This document shows, piece after piece, positions 12,800-26,300 of a DNA stretch of 64,000 bases (position 1 is its first letter; every line of letters starts with the position of its first letter). Below the pieces are notes generated by a model. That model saw only the letters and a list, made by a program, of their open reading frames with translations, was not told the origin of the DNA and made no database searches. Location: assembly GCF_950023065.1 (NCBI RefSeq), contig NC_088677.1, positions 60,227,469 to 60,291,468 on the forward strand. Direction: 5' to 3'. Origin of the DNA: Planococcus citri. Taxonomy: Eukaryota; Arthropoda; Insecta; Hemiptera; Pseudococcidae. The translations under genes and the position numbers were made by a program.

Positions 12800-14120
12800 A
12801 GAGTACATTGAAGTACCAAGTTTATAAGTCTAATCTTTGAGAGCTCGAAAAAAAGATCAATAAATTGCAAAAATTATGTCAAACTATCAAAAATAACCGT
12901 GTGACAGACTTGGATAAACTCAGAAAAAATTGGTTAATTTTTAATATTTTGGAGTACCTGGTACCTACCTAGATGCATTAATCTGATTTTACAATAGTTC
13001 ATCTGACTGTGAAGAACTTGAAAAAAATTGTGATGAATTCTCAACATTTGAGAGTTTTGAAAACTTTGGAAAAAATTACCAAATTCTCGAATTTTCCATC
13101 AACTTGTCAGGTAGACTTTTAGATAATTATCAAGTCTGACTTTCAAGAACTTGGAAAAAATTTGTAAAATGCTGAAATCATAATCTTGTGATATTAAAAC
13201 AATATATTAAAAAAAAAGTATCAGAAATAACTTCACGTCAAACCAGTTTTCAATATTTGAAGTAGCTAGGTAATTTTATACGATTTTTACAACATTTTAT
13301 TTTCATGAACTTTCACCAATTTTTTTGACATTTTGAATACGTGTAGAATTTTTGAGGTACCTACTTATCATGTTTAAAGAAAGAAGCATTTTAGGATTTT
13401 TTACTCGTAGGTAATTTTTTGGTAAATTGCTGGTAACATTACCTACTGGTAATTTGTTGGTAAATTACTGGTGATTTGTTGGTAAATTACTGGTAATTTG
13501 TTGGTAAATTACTGGTAATTTGTTGGTAAACTACTGGTAATTTGTTGGTAAATTACTGGTAATTTGTTGGTAAATTACTGGTAATTTGTTGGTAAATTAC
13601 TGGTAATTTATTGGTAAATTACTGGTAATTTGTTGGTAAATTACTGGTAATTTGTTGGTAAATTACTGATCATGTTTTGGTAAATTCCTGATCATGTTTT
13701 TGTAAATTACCGGTTATTTTTAGTAAATTACTGGTAATGTTTGGTAAATTACCGTCAATTTTTGGTGAACTATCAGTAAGTAGTTTAGGTGGGTTTATGG
13801 TAATGTTTGGTAAATTACTGCTGACTCAGTAACTTGGCATAAGATACTGGAAAACTTGAGGAAAAATTTGTTGTCAGACTTTTGAAAACTTTTGAGAAAA
13901 ATTGGACCAATTTTTAATGTTTCGAGTTCGTAACTTCTAAATTCTAATCTAGAACTTTGATAAAATTATCAACTTTTGGCATTCCAAAGTTACATTTCAA
14001 ACATCAAGATAATTTCCAAGTTTGATTTTTGAGAACTTGGGGAAAAAAATTAATGAATCGCCAAAATGATGTCAAACTGACTTTCTGACATTTTGTAGGG
14101 ATTCTGAAAACTTGTAAAAA
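12800..14120. repeat. Degenerate repeat block around a minisatellite
   Basis: A phrase of the type CAGACTTTTGAAAACTTGGAAAAATT recurs in diverged form at about 12840, 12905, 13010, 13060, 13137, 13880, 14025 and 14100, spaced roughly 60-130 bp apart. It appears again at 16200-16330. The 22-bp minisatellite at 13421-13820 sits in the middle. No coding potential is visible; the origin of the family is unknown to me. Confidence 0.55.
13421..13820 (+). repeat. 22-bp minisatellite
   Basis: The core at 13446-13669 is about ten exact-period 22-bp units. Each unit is made of two related 11-mers, TTGGTAAATTA and CTGGTAATTTG, so the array likely began as an 11-bp repeat. Degenerate units extend on both sides, with GATCATGTTTTGGTAAATT variants to about 13820. 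The units are direct repeats without unique spacers, so this is not a CRISPR array. Confidence 0.92.
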
Positions 14121-16189
14121 ATTGGTAGGTAAGTATCGTTTACTCGACTTTCGATTATGATCGGTTTTTAATCAGGAAATCTACTTTAAACCACCCTGCA
14201 GCTTTCACTAACTGACCTAGGAGATTGGAACTAGTCATCTATAATGGACAGGTGCTACAGAAGTGCCTCTTGGGCGTTTTGATCTTTCAGCCCCACATAT
14301 ATGTGACCTCCAGAGCTTGGCTTTAAAATGCTGAACTCAATTCATCGATTTTAATAATCGCATTCGGAAGTAAATGTCGAAAAATCAAAAAAAATTTCAA
14401 ATATAAAAAGTGTCGTTATAAGGTACATTTTTCCGATTTGTCAATTTTTTATTTTTGGGGGGAAAATGTACCTACCTCATTTTCTAGAATTGTCAAAAAA
14501 AGTTTAATAAAAAGAAGGATGTACTTATGTGATTTTGTAAAATTTCAAAAATTGATACTTTTTAAAAAATTGTTTAAAATTCAAATTTCTTCTTTTCCGA
14601 ACTCAACTAATAATTCCGTCTGCGAACCTACCTGAATTTCGAATAAAATGCCAAATTCATTGGGACGATTTCCGACGCTGACGAAGCAACAAGTGCTGAA
14701 AACGTCAGCACAAAGTTATATAGGTTGGCACTGGCGCGTCTGCTGAAATATTAACAGTTTCGTTGGTTAAACTAAACGAAAATAATGGCGTGTATTTGAA
14801 CGCAATAAAAAGCTTGTAAAATGAAAACCAATCCTCCTCCTGCGCTGCTATATACTTCCTCGTCTGTTCACGCTATGAAGTTCGTTTCGATGGGAAATAT
14901 GAAAAGAGCATTTTACAAAAAAAAAAAGGCACCATTGACGGTTTCAAAAAAGGAGAGAAAGAGAGCGGAACAAGAAGAAGGCGCGGCAGGGAAGAGTATA
15001 GGTAGGTAGTAGGAAAAAAAGCAAGAACGCGAGGAAGAGTAAAGAAGAATAAACCTGAACGAAAATTGTATATGCGGGGGAATTATAAAGTAGCAAAAGG
15101 TATCAGCGTTTTCTGCAACATTAAATTCAAAGCTTGTTCTTATAATTTCAAATATTAATGTCTGTTTTATAAAGAAAACAATTCGCTAGTATTCACCTTC
15201 TTAATATTAATGAAACTTGGAATTTCACAAGGTTTTTCCCCCCGACTTGGCTTCGGCTTTAGACTCCTCGTATACTCGTAACTCTCAGGCTCGGGTTTCT
15301 TGTGTTTTAGCACGAAGCGCGTATCGTACACACCAGCACACACACGCAAAAACCTTATAGAACAGAGTAAAACTCTCGCTTGTAAATTAGCGAACGAAAC
15401 AAAGAAAAGTACTCACGCGTGTATAAGTGCTTGTACAACGGTTGGTTAAAAATTTCATGCCGCCGACTCCGTCGTCTATAAGATTTTCGTTTTACAAAAG
15501 GAATTAATTTTTGTTATTTTTTTCCCTGCTCGTTTTCAGTTCCGCGCGTAGCTCTCGCCTCTCGCAAAGCGAGCACTCTCCCGTCGCGTCTTAATGAAAT
15601 GGTTTCATAAGTGGTGGCTTTTTCCTATACCCAACAAAGGTACACGCAGAGTGGTAGTTTTTCCCTCTTTTTTATTCGCCTTTCTTCGGATGTCGTTGTT
15701 TTATGCAGAGTATATACATACCGGATGAATATTTATCGAGCTAATTGGGTGTTTGCGGCGAGACGATGACGACATGGCGAAGGAAAGGGTGTCATTAGAG
15801 TGCGAAATGCTATCAAATAGAATGCTTAAGGGATTAAAAATTGAGTTCGAGTTTGAGGTCTACGATTTTACAGCGAGTATGGTCGTTAACAAGGTATCTA
15901 AATGTGTACTTGAGAGATTTTTCTAATCTAAATTTTAATTTTTAAATTTTTTTCCTCTCCTTTGTTCAATTATTTATGAAGTACAAGGTAGGTATATTCA
16001 GAAAGAACAACTGAACAAAAATAATGGAAATTTAAAAATTAATCGAAACTCATCAAAAAACATTGATTAAGTAACATCAAAAAATCCATCGTGCTGAAAA
16101 GTTATTTTTACAGTCGTACTTCAAAAAAATATTTATGAATAATAATTTGAAAATTTGAAAAAAATGCTCATAAAAAATTGCATTTACGA
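14121..16189. other. Unannotated stretch
   Basis: No gene is supported. The 14.6-15.9 kb part is more GC-balanced than its surroundings and contains purine-rich runs (for example near 14950-15050). Open frames stay under 70 codons. Confidence 0.5.
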
Positions 16190-16829
16190 AGAATTCTTAA
16201 AATTGTGCCAGACTTTTGAAAACTTTGGAAAAATGGTCAATTTCTCACATTTCCACATTATCTACTCGTATGTCAGAGTTTCTCGTACTCTTTTGTCTGA
16301 CTTTTAAGATCCTTGAAAAAAATTACAACAATAACCCGATTCTTGACATGAAGCAAAAAACATATCCATAATTTAGAATTTTCTTTGCATTTTATCATAT
16401 GATGTAGTTGATCATTTTGAAGATGACCGAGACTACCGAGAGGTTTACTTAAAGGTCAAAATATTTACACAAAAAATCTTTAAATGGACTTTTTGATTCT
16501 GGAAGCCGGTACCTATCTAATTGAGTCGAATGTCCAAAAAATTTCGTCAAGTACATGGCACCTGTCTATTGTAATTACAAAGTTTTGACCTCATAGGTCA
16601 ATTTGAGGATGTGATACTGAGGTCAAAAACCGTGGGAAAATGTTTGTTTTTTTATTCGAAATAAGGGGGGGGGATTATTTGGGATATCAGTTTTTGAGTA
16701 GTAGGCACATTAAGTATATTGGCGGTTTTTATTATTTTCAGGGGAAGAGTAGCTTATGATGTTACCCAGTGATCATCATGGGCTCTCGGTGCCCCATTTT
16801 TAACAAAAAATAAGTGCTATTTTCACTTT

Positions 16830-17400
16830 TTCTATACATAAATTTTCGCAAGATTGTGCCCTCTCTTGGCTTGAGTCTATTTGCTTGTCTTTTATTTAGA
16901 AATTGAAATTTTCAATTACCTATTTAGGTATTCAAATTCTAAACTTGCGAAGTCAAAAAAATACGACTCATCACAAAAAAAACATTGTTTTTAATTACTC
17001 CTCGAAATTCCAATTTTTTTAAGTTTTTGCCTTAGCTTGGCTTTGGCTTCTGTTTTTTTTCGAATTGAACTTTGAAAAAATCATTAAAATTTTTAGAAAC
17101 GTTTAAGCCAAAAAAAAAGTTTTCACCTGAAAAAACATTGTTTTTTTTTACTTCTAGAATAAGTAAAGCTTCTATACCTTCGCTTTGCTCAGGTCTGTTT
17201 GCTCTTCAATTTCAAAATTGAAATTTTTATAAAAACTCAACATTCAAATTCTGAAATTTTGGAGCCAAAAAAATGAACTAATTTTTTTTAAAAAAACATT
17301 GTTTTTCACCTCTTGAAATACGAATTTTTGAACGCTTTTAGTCTCGTTTCACTTGAGTCAATTTCTATCTCTTTCTTAAACTAAAAAAATTCCATATTTG
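16830..17400 (+). repeat. Tandem repeat, period about 155-162 bp, three copies
   Basis: The phrase AAAAAACATTGTTTTT occurs at about 16978, 17134 and 17294. Each copy is followed by a similar order of words: a CTTCTCGAAAT-like segment, then a CTTTGGCTT or CTTTGCTC segment, then GTCTGTTTGCTTTTCAATTTC. The copies are diverged. A related sequence lies in inverted orientation at 47330-47530. Confidence 0.6.
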
Positions 17401-17769
17401 AAACTTCAATAAATTCAAAAGGAAAAATGAAAAATTATTTCTTAATAAACCTTACTGTGAGTATTATTTATACCAATTAATAAAATTGCCATTACATCTT
17501 CTATTTCATTTTAGAAACTCCTTCATATTATTCGGAAGAATTGGTTCTGTCTCCCCCTCCCCCCTCCCACCCGAAAAATCTCTAGTTTTGTTCCTGTCAG
17601 TTTGAATTATTTTTTGCGAAATTGAATGAAAAAGAAAAAAACAAAAAGAAATTACACAAATACCTAACATTCAAAAATCTAATCCTGAGAAAAAACAGAA
17701 TGGCGAAAGATCCTAAAAGAAAAAGTAGATATAAAATTTTGAAGACCCCCAGAGGGCAAGGTTCGGTGT

Positions 17770-17935
17770 ATTTTTATTCGCGATTCGAATCATTTTCAAA
17801 GCGATTCATAGGAATCAATGATTCGAAGTGATTCGAATCACTAAAATGAAGTAAGTAATAATTTGTGATTTGCGATTTGAATTCGAAAGTGATTCGAATC
17901 GCTAAAAAAGGTGGTTCGTGATTTGTGATTGGTAT
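17770..17935. repeat. Cluster of GATTCGAATC palindromes
   Basis: GATTCGAATC-type words occur at least six times in about 165 bp (GTGATTCGAATCACT, GTGATTCGAATCGCT and variants). The word is self-complementary, so the stretch is rich in small inverted repeats. It resembles the GAATCGAATCATT segments that precede the satellite at 31 kb. Confidence 0.7.
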
Positions 17936-20900
17936 CAATTTTCAACAATTCTACCCACTTTTACCTCCCCCTCCCTCTCAAACCCAGTCCAATCTTGATA
18001 ATTTTGGATCTTTATTAGGTCCCTTCAAAAAAAATCACTTGTTTGTAATTTTGATCATCTTGAATTCTTGACCCACTTCCAAGGTCTAATCTGGTTTCCA
18101 AACCGACTCCATTCTGCAAGTTTAATCTTATTTCACCCATTAGAACAGTCACTCTGGTCGCAAAATAGTTGAAAAAAAAGTAAAAGAAATGAAACAGAGA
18201 CCTCTACACAGTCGAAGAACAGGGGAAAAAAGCAAAATAAAGTAAAAGAAAGAAGAACGGAACATCACGTGATTATTTGCATTCGCTATCTCTAAGTACT
18301 CGAGTAAAATGAAAAGTAGATATTCCTCCCCATGAGCAGCACTCATTGCACATTTTGCACAGGGATTCATTAACGATGCTTTTCACACTATACACATACA
18401 CCCACATGGAGTTAAAGTAACACCAATGAAAAACAAGAGGCTGCATTCTGAATAAGTATATTCCAATTATAACGACGAATACTTAGATGTTATACAATTA
18501 CACGCGTATACCTACTTAGGTGTGACGAAAAATGGCGACATTTTTTGCCACCAAAATTCAACAAACGTCGCCTCATCGCCATTAAAGTTCATATGTAGGT
18601 ATGTTTTTCACGCATTATCAAGTCATCCTGCGTCGTTGTCGTCGTGTCTCGTCGTAGCTTTCTCAAGAGGCTCGTCAGAAATGAAAAAGCGTTTTGTTTT
18701 TTCCCTCGTCGCTATTGCTATACCTCGTCGTACTTGCTGCGTGTATTTTTCATCAATACGAATCGAAATTTCGTTATGTACGAGAGGCACGATGGCATGC
18801 CATGGCATACGAGTATGTAGCATAGCATGGTACTTGTATGTGAATGGTTTAGTCATATATCTGCCTGCCTTAACGCACGTATGTGTATGTAATGTAGGTA
18901 CGTGTACCATCCCACCAAAGTGTATTCTTCCATTAACGTAATTAAAACTAAAATTACATCGTCGACTAATGTGTATAAGATTAAATGCAAAATATCGTAT
19001 TTTAGTTTTCGCATCAACACGCCATATAAGTGTCGAGCTACGACGAGATATCGTTAGCGTTCAACTTCGCCTATATTCACGCGTTTCGCGTTGGAAAAAA
19101 AAGCTCGTAAGCGCCATTGTCATTGGAGCGATTCCAAAGCTCTTCTTGCACGATCATTTCAATACCTCGATAAGAGCTACGTTAACACGATGCCAGCCAG
19201 GTCGTCATTTCTGCATAAAGTATACCATATATATGCACTTCACTCGCTGCCAGGCTGCCTGCAGTTTCTACTACGTACATATAAATGGGCCTTGAGTGTC
19301 ATTTTGTTCGTTTTTGAAAATCTTACTTTGCAAGTGAGCCAAAGAAGCAGAAATTTTTAGTCCAAACCGAGTAATTTATTGAAAAATTCAATTCTTTAAA
19401 TTACGAGTGGCTTCGATTGTGGTTTTGGACTCTCGCTTTAATCTGGAAGAATCAAAGCTGAATAGCCATAACTTGGTCCCTTTAATGCCTGGGATTGATA
19501 GACAATCTACACTCGAGTAATTTTATTACAGAACTCAGAACATTCATCGATAATCTTTAGAATCAATGATCATTCCAAGTATCACTTCAACAGCTGAAAA
19601 AATTTCCAAAATATCAAAAAATATCAACAGTTTTAATACGAGTATAGCTGAATGAAATCTTGAGAATCTTATTTTCGTAGCATTTTCCTCAACGTTCCGG
19701 CCTTAATGCTGCATCATTTCAATCTGATAAATTACTTAACCTAACACGCTGCAATCTTGGCTAAACCCTTTTCACTCGAAAACTGTTTTGTCATTTAAAT
19801 ATGGTGGTTGTTATTCGCATCAAATGAATGAATGGCTATTTCAAGTACTTAATGAAATACGACGAATAAGAGAGCCCTATTCTGAAACCGTATTACCGAG
19901 TATTTCTTCGGTACAGACAATAAAAAGCTGTAGCCTAGGTTTTTTCCGGTACATTGAGTCGTCATTTAAGACCAACATCTTGACTTAATTGCCGACCATT
20001 AAACAAAACCAAAGAAACTGTCCGGCACAGAGTGTTGGCGAACTTTGAACCATTTAAATGTAAGTCTACGACGACGCTAGCTGTGACGGGTATGCTACGT
20101 CGTCTACGTAGTACGTAGTATACTCCAATCGCCTTCTTCTTCGTCTCATCGACCATCGTCTGGTAAATAACCCACGAAAAAGGGTATTTTGTAATCGGGA
20201 TTGTTGACGAAGTGAAACGAAGAACACCGCGTATTCGCCACAGCAATTAGAGTCACTTTATTACTTTCCAATTACTCGATGCCGAGGCGCTACTTGGACC
20301 CGTATTTCGCGCAATTTTACCTCAAGTGGTATTATACGTACTTGGGTAAATTAAATACGGACGAGTCGGCAACGTTCTCGTTTTCAAATTGAAGAATCGA
20401 CCGAGATATAACGCGGTTGCAGTGTAACTATCTTTTACGTACCCACTCCTCAGTTATCTTTCCTACATCTTATGCATGAAATTTTTAATCGAAAAAAAAT
20501 CATTTTTTCAAGGATCTATCCTACTTTGAATTTATTGTAAAGGGCGCTTGAAAATTGAAATTTAAGTTTCTGTATCTGAATTTTCTCCCGCAATTTTCAT
20601 CAGGAGTCAGTTTTTAAATTTGGTAAAAAAATATATAATTTTTCATCACGATACCTTTTTCATGAAAATTTATGTTCTGAGCGATAAGAAAAATTTTCCG
20701 AGAAAAAAATAATTCGACAATTTTTTGTTCGCCTTTTTAATGGCAAGGTGCGTATTAGGAATAATAGGTAATTATTTTTCAACGTTGATGGATTTGAATT
20801 TCATGATGAGGTGAAAAGTTAATTTGTTTTGTGACAAAAAACGAATGTACAGAAGTTGAACGAAAATAAATGTTTTTCAGGCATGCTACTGGAGTAAAAA

Positions 20901-22780
20901 ATCTGAAATTTTAGATCTTATGTATTTAGTTTAAACTTTAAAATACCTAACACTGTGTCTAAATAACTTATGTTAATACCTATCTATGAAAAAAAAATAA
21001 TGTCAAGAGAGTTGGGTAGCTTACAGCTCTCATTTTAAATTTAATCATTATTTTAATTACCTGTCTAACTTATTTTTGTACTTACTTATGTACATGAGAT
21101 GATGGTCGATCATTTAAATGACATTTTATTTTGTTTTTCTGTTTCAGGTATGAATGCAAATTTTTGTCTCAAGTGCAAGAAAACATGACATGAGTGAGTG
21201 AATTCTGTATAATTTAATCAAGTACACCTATACTTTTGTTTCATTATTTTCTCAAATATCCTATATTGCTATATTTCAACAATTTTTATTCTGATCTGAA
21301 CTGAATAATATATCAACTAGGTGCTCTTAAAAGTTACCTATATTTCTGCTTCTTTTCGAATATATTATGTGATAGTTTCTGAAATTTCCAACGATTAAGT
21401 TTCCCCCTGAATGCTAAATAGGGGAGGAGGGGTCGTTTTTTAGTTTTATTTTTTTTTTAATTTGATGAATCTCAACAAAAAATCATAATGAAAGGATCTT
21501 AATAAGGCGTGGAAAAAATTTCAAATTTTTAGGTTAATGTTTAATCTTACAAACAAGAGCTCAAAGGTTAAAAGATTTATTATTTTTTGGACGTTTTAAT
21601 TTTTGTAAAGCTCAATGTTCATTTTTTTAAAGTCCAAGAGTTCTCAAAATAGAAAATAGAACACTAAAAGATCATCAGAACTAAAAAAAAAATTCTCTTT
21701 TTCGAAACTTATCAACAATTTTCATGTTTTGAGCGGTAATCGGGGAGAAAGAGGGGAGGGGTTACTGACCTGATAGTGTTACATTTTTACCAAGTTACGA
21801 GTAGGTATACGTTATATTTTTGTTATGAAGTGTTGTATGTTTTTTTTTGCTTAGTGCATCAAATTCCAAAAAAATTGAAAAATCATCCACCTGTAATGCT
21901 CAATTTAGAGTCGAGGTAATCAAGTGAAAAACTTGAAATCAGCAGTCCCAAAAACCTATAATTCCCATTTCCATGTTAAAATTCTTGAAATTTTGAAAAT
22001 TTATTTCTTCCCTTCAGGATGTTTATTGTTTAATTTGGGTTGAGAATGAAATGGGCTTAAAAGTCAAAATTGACATCATATGACTCCTCCACCACCTCTT
22101 TGTTCAAATTTTCTGATTTTTAACAGGCCACGATTATGATGAGGCCCGCGTAGCTTGCTAATTCCTTAAAAAATACATTACGATCATGATGACAACATTG
22201 ATGTTAATAAAATTGCCTAACCAGTTTGCCGTAAATACACATTTTTGCTCCATTTGCAGTTCTTTCATTGGGACAAAAATCATATCTAGAACTGAAAGTT
22301 CGTGAGATGAGATTTCTAAAGCCATCGATTATGGTTGTTATATTCATTTTTAGAACCCACTCGAAATTTGGCTCCAAAATGAGGATGAAAATTCAAAAAT
22401 TTTGAAAAATTTCAACTTGGTACCTATTGTGAAATTATTACATTATTTTCTGAGGTTTCTGTTATTTTCAGTCTCAATTTCAAAATTTTAAAAATTTTAA
22501 TATGGTCTCTTGGTATCAAAAAGACCATCAATTAATTTTAGAGGTCAAAATAATTATAATTCATAATTATGTACCTACGTATTTTCAAAGTTTTCATAAA
22601 CAAGGAATCCTTCACTCTTTTTTTCAAAAATTACAACTTGAAAAAATTTTTAATTCAGAAGTAGAGATAGATTTTGAAAATTTGCTCCTGAATCGATCAA
22701 AAAGGTCACTAAAATGGTGTATACAGTACGAATCAATAGGCACAAAATTTCATTTCGACTATTTTTATTTGGCAATTTTT
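17936..22780. other. Unannotated stretch
   Basis: No gene is supported. The 18.5-20.4 kb part is relatively GC-rich and CpG-rich, with open frames of up to 139 codons on both strands (18522-18941 plus, 18623-18910 minus). The products are unrecognisable and the opposed frames mirror each other, so I do not call a gene. A possible splice ratchet site at 21147 is listed separately. Confidence 0.45.
21124..21199 (+). other. Possible recursive splice (ratchet) site
   Basis: A T-rich tract followed by TTTCTGTTTCAG and immediately by GTATGA places a 3' splice site directly against a 5' splice site, with the junction between 21147 and 21148. This is the arrangement of zero-length exons in long insect introns. 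A second donor-like GTGAGT follows at 21194-21199. The 46-nt interval has stops in all three frames, so an ordinary coding exon is unlikely. This is inference from motif only. Confidence 0.25.
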
Positions 22781-22789
22781 CCAAAATTT

Positions 22790-23300
22790 GAAAACAAAAT
22801 TTCATCAAGGTTCAGAATGGCTCGAAACTATCACCAATCAATTCGGAGATCAAAAATAAGCTAAAGTGCTGAAATTCACTTTTAAAAATTTTTTGAAATT
22901 TCAAATTTGAGTAAAAATGAAGAAAAATTAAAATCTCATCAAATTTATCTAGAAAGCTGAAATTTGGTTTGTACCTTTATTTTGACCTCTCAAATTGATT
23001 GATGATGATTTTGAACTGTTCTGGTTTCTACAGCAGATTTTTGGATTTTCCAGTTTTTGGAAAAACGCTATAAATGTGGTGAAAATATGAAGCTCAGTGC
23101 TTGTAAACTCTGAATTACCATCTTTGTGATCCCGTTGGTCGATTTGAGCGCATGTTTTCAAAATCATTTCGTATCGGTTCAAACATCTACAACATTTTCT
23201 CCAGCATTATATTTTTAGGGGAAAATGAAAAAATCTGCTCGAGACTCCAGAACAGTTTGAAATCATCACGAATTGAATTGGAAGATTGAAAATAGGATAA
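22790..23300. repeat. Copies of the dispersed 'CCAGAACGG' repeat
   Basis: Three diverged copies lie close together: plus orientation at about 22800-22880 and 23235-23320, and inverted orientation at about 22975-23060. The shared order is a CTCCAGAACGGTTTGAAA-like phrase, then ATCACCAATCAATT, then a GGAGGTCAAAAATAG-like phrase and a TTTCAG-like phrase. Other copies are near 9.2, 9.4, 51.85, 52.6 and 53.2-53.6 kb. The function is unknown; the spread suggests an old mobile element. Confidence 0.5.
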
Positions 23301-26300
23301 ACAAACCAAATTTCAGAATTCAAGTTAATTTGGTACTTACTTGACCTTTTGATTTTTTTCTGATTTTTGGTCCTTTGAATTTTTATTAAAAATTCATCAG
23401 AAATCAAAAAAATGTATTTCAGCGCCTGAAAAGACTGGTGGTGTATTTTGGAGTTTCTCTATCGATTCTTTTTTATCCGGTTTACCGGCTGGAATATTTC
23501 CATTTTCACTCCAGTCTCGAGCAAAGCTTAAGCTTAGAAAAACAACTTACCTATTATAGTGTGATATCGATTATGTATAGGAAATTTTTATGCAAAGAAT
23601 TTGCAGATTTTTCAATGAAAATTATTGATAGAGAAATTACATAATATGAAAGACAGGATTAAGACGTAAAGGAAGAGACGAGAGGAGGAACGAACATAAG
23701 ACCATTCTACCACATTATCCGCGACGAACCGCCTCATTAAGAAAAAGCTCGGATAATACGAAAAATTTCACCGTTTTATAATTAATCCTGGCAGTACGCT
23801 TTTTTCTCGTTTACCTCGTAAATTAAATTTTCTCAGTCGGAAAGCGTCGGTCGGCGACCACTTGGCAGTATGAGAATATCTCGCTCTACACAGTATATAC
23901 GTTCAATATACACTGTACTTTATACTTACAGTCGGTAAATCACGATGCACCAGCTTCAGCGCCACTCGGAGACATTTTTATTAAATCAACTCACTGTGTG
24001 TGGTTATTTCGTTAAATTTTCATGTTGTTTTTTTTTGTGGTGTTCTATACTTTGGAGTATTTTTTAATTAATACGTGGAAAATAAATTTTTAAGAATACC
24101 GCCCGGTACATGCTGCAGACAAATTAAGTACACCGAGAGCTGGTTTTAAAAAATTAAAAATATGCATAGCAGAAATTTTCGCGAGTAAATTGCTCGTTTG
24201 CTCGAGTCGCGAATCCCGCTGGTTGTATGAAAATTTACTCGGCAAGTTTCTCATCGCGTCGTTGATTAAAAAAGACAGGACGAGGAGGAAAAGAAGAAAA
24301 ACCTCCGTAGCCGACAAATTTAAGAAAAAGTTAATATTTCAAACGTGTAGACACTAGACAGTTCACATCAACGTGGTAATCCTTTGTAAGTCGAGCCAAT
24401 TTAAACGATAAGTAAATCTGTCAGTTAAGTCTGTGAAAATCATACGGTGACGTGGCTTTTAACGCGCAACAGACCTTCATAGTCGAGCTAATTGAGCTTT
24501 TAAAACGGCTACGTGTGATTAAAATACAGGTAGGTAAGGTAGCTGTGCAAAAGCTCATTCATTTCGCCATCTTTGTTACCTACCGAAAAAAACCTAATTA
24601 ACGATCGCGAAAATAATTTAAACGAATATTAAAGGAGAAAAAAAAATCACCAGTCGATTATACTCTAGCGTACTAATGTAACCGATAAAAATACACTTTC
24701 CTTTGTGTAAAAGAAGAAGAAGCTAAAAAAGGAGGGAACTGAGAAAGCAAAAGGAGAGAAAAACATGAGCGAGAAGAACACAATAATCATTTGTAAGCTC
24801 ATTCTCGCAAATTGGTTTTTCTTTAGGTGGTAATTTTTCTGGTATGACGTAAAATTTCAACTAACTCTTCTCCGTTTCGTATTCGTGAGGTTTTTCCCGC
24901 TCTTTTCATTTTTTTTCCTTTTTACCAAACCGCGCAATCGAAGTGAAAAGGTGCGTCATTAAGAATTTTTTGCAGAAAAAAAAAACAGAAAGCTCCCCCA
25001 TTAATAGCAAATTGTAAATTTCCTAACGATACGCTATTAAACGTAATAATCAATTTTCTCTTTTTATATTTTCATAGATTCGCCGTGATAATTATCTCAA
25101 CTCGTATTCGTATTTGTAAAATGGTACGATGAAGAGGGGAAAGGGGAAGGGGAAAGGGCAATCTAGTATTTTCCATTTGTATATAGTAGGTAAAAGTACC
25201 CAGCACGTTGTACGTGTTTTGTATTATTTTTAAATGGCATTTTATGAGGATAAACTGAAAACACCCAACTTAGTATAGTTGGTTGTTGCATTTTCTAAAC
25301 GATATAATTCGTTGATGTGGGGTTCGATTTTAATGGCGTTTCTTCGCTCATAAAGGCCATTTTATCGTGTATTTTTCTTATAAATCTTTTCACGTCTCGC
25401 GGTGGTTTTTCCCCCTTACTTATTTATATACTTTTACTCTTGTAAAATTCCATTACATCAAATGGTAAATTGAAAATGTTTCGTTTAAAAATTAGACTCG
25501 AATAAGGTGCACTTATACTATAAACAGGGTTTAGTTTGGAATTAGGTTTGTTTAAGGGTGGGTCATTCGGTTTATTTCTTACGTCATTCTTCTCTCGAGT
25601 CGAATGACGAAGAACGAGAAAGGGAGAGGAAAGTTCGATTTCTAAATTGGTTTTTTATTCTTAACGATCTCGATATTGGAATGAACAAGACTGTGGTTAC
25701 CTGGGGCGTCTATTTTTTGCTATTTTAATTTGCTAAATCGGTCCTGTGCTTTGGGCTAGGATAAATGTGTAATAAAATTAGCATAATAGAGGTATACGTA
25801 CTTAAGCATAGAATGAGTAAAAGGGAAAGAAAACCCACATCTATCGGATGAGTTGACTTAATCTGGCATATACTGTTGATTTTCCTCCCCCTTTTTTTAT
25901 GCACTCAAACGATGATTTAAAATCTACTATTCGAACAGGAAAAGGATGAGAATTCTTAAACCTTGATTGGTATATTTCTGGTGTCAGATTTCGTGAACAT
26001 TACGTAAAATCATGTATTGGAGAAAGAAACAGGGACTTGAGATGCCTGCAAGGGAAACCAAACAGATATCTAAGAACGTGTTGTGATTCAAGTTGCAGTA
26101 TTATCGGTATAAGCAGGTAGAAGATTGAATTTACTCGTGTGTAGACCTACGAGTGGATGTCCAGCAGTGATATTTTTATTTTCAAGGGGATTTTACATCG
26201 ACTAATATGATCTTATACTATATATGGTACGAGTATTTCTCCCCTCGGTCGAATATATCAGCAGCTAACTCGACTATGGACCCTTTATTTTGCTGTTTAT

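Noticed and set aside
13446..13669. CRISPR-like array
   Set aside because: Units are contiguous 22-mers with no unique spacers, in a eukaryotic context.
18522..18941. 139-codon open frame opposite a 95-codon frame
   Set aside because: Mirror-image openings in a GC-richer patch, with no recognisable domain.
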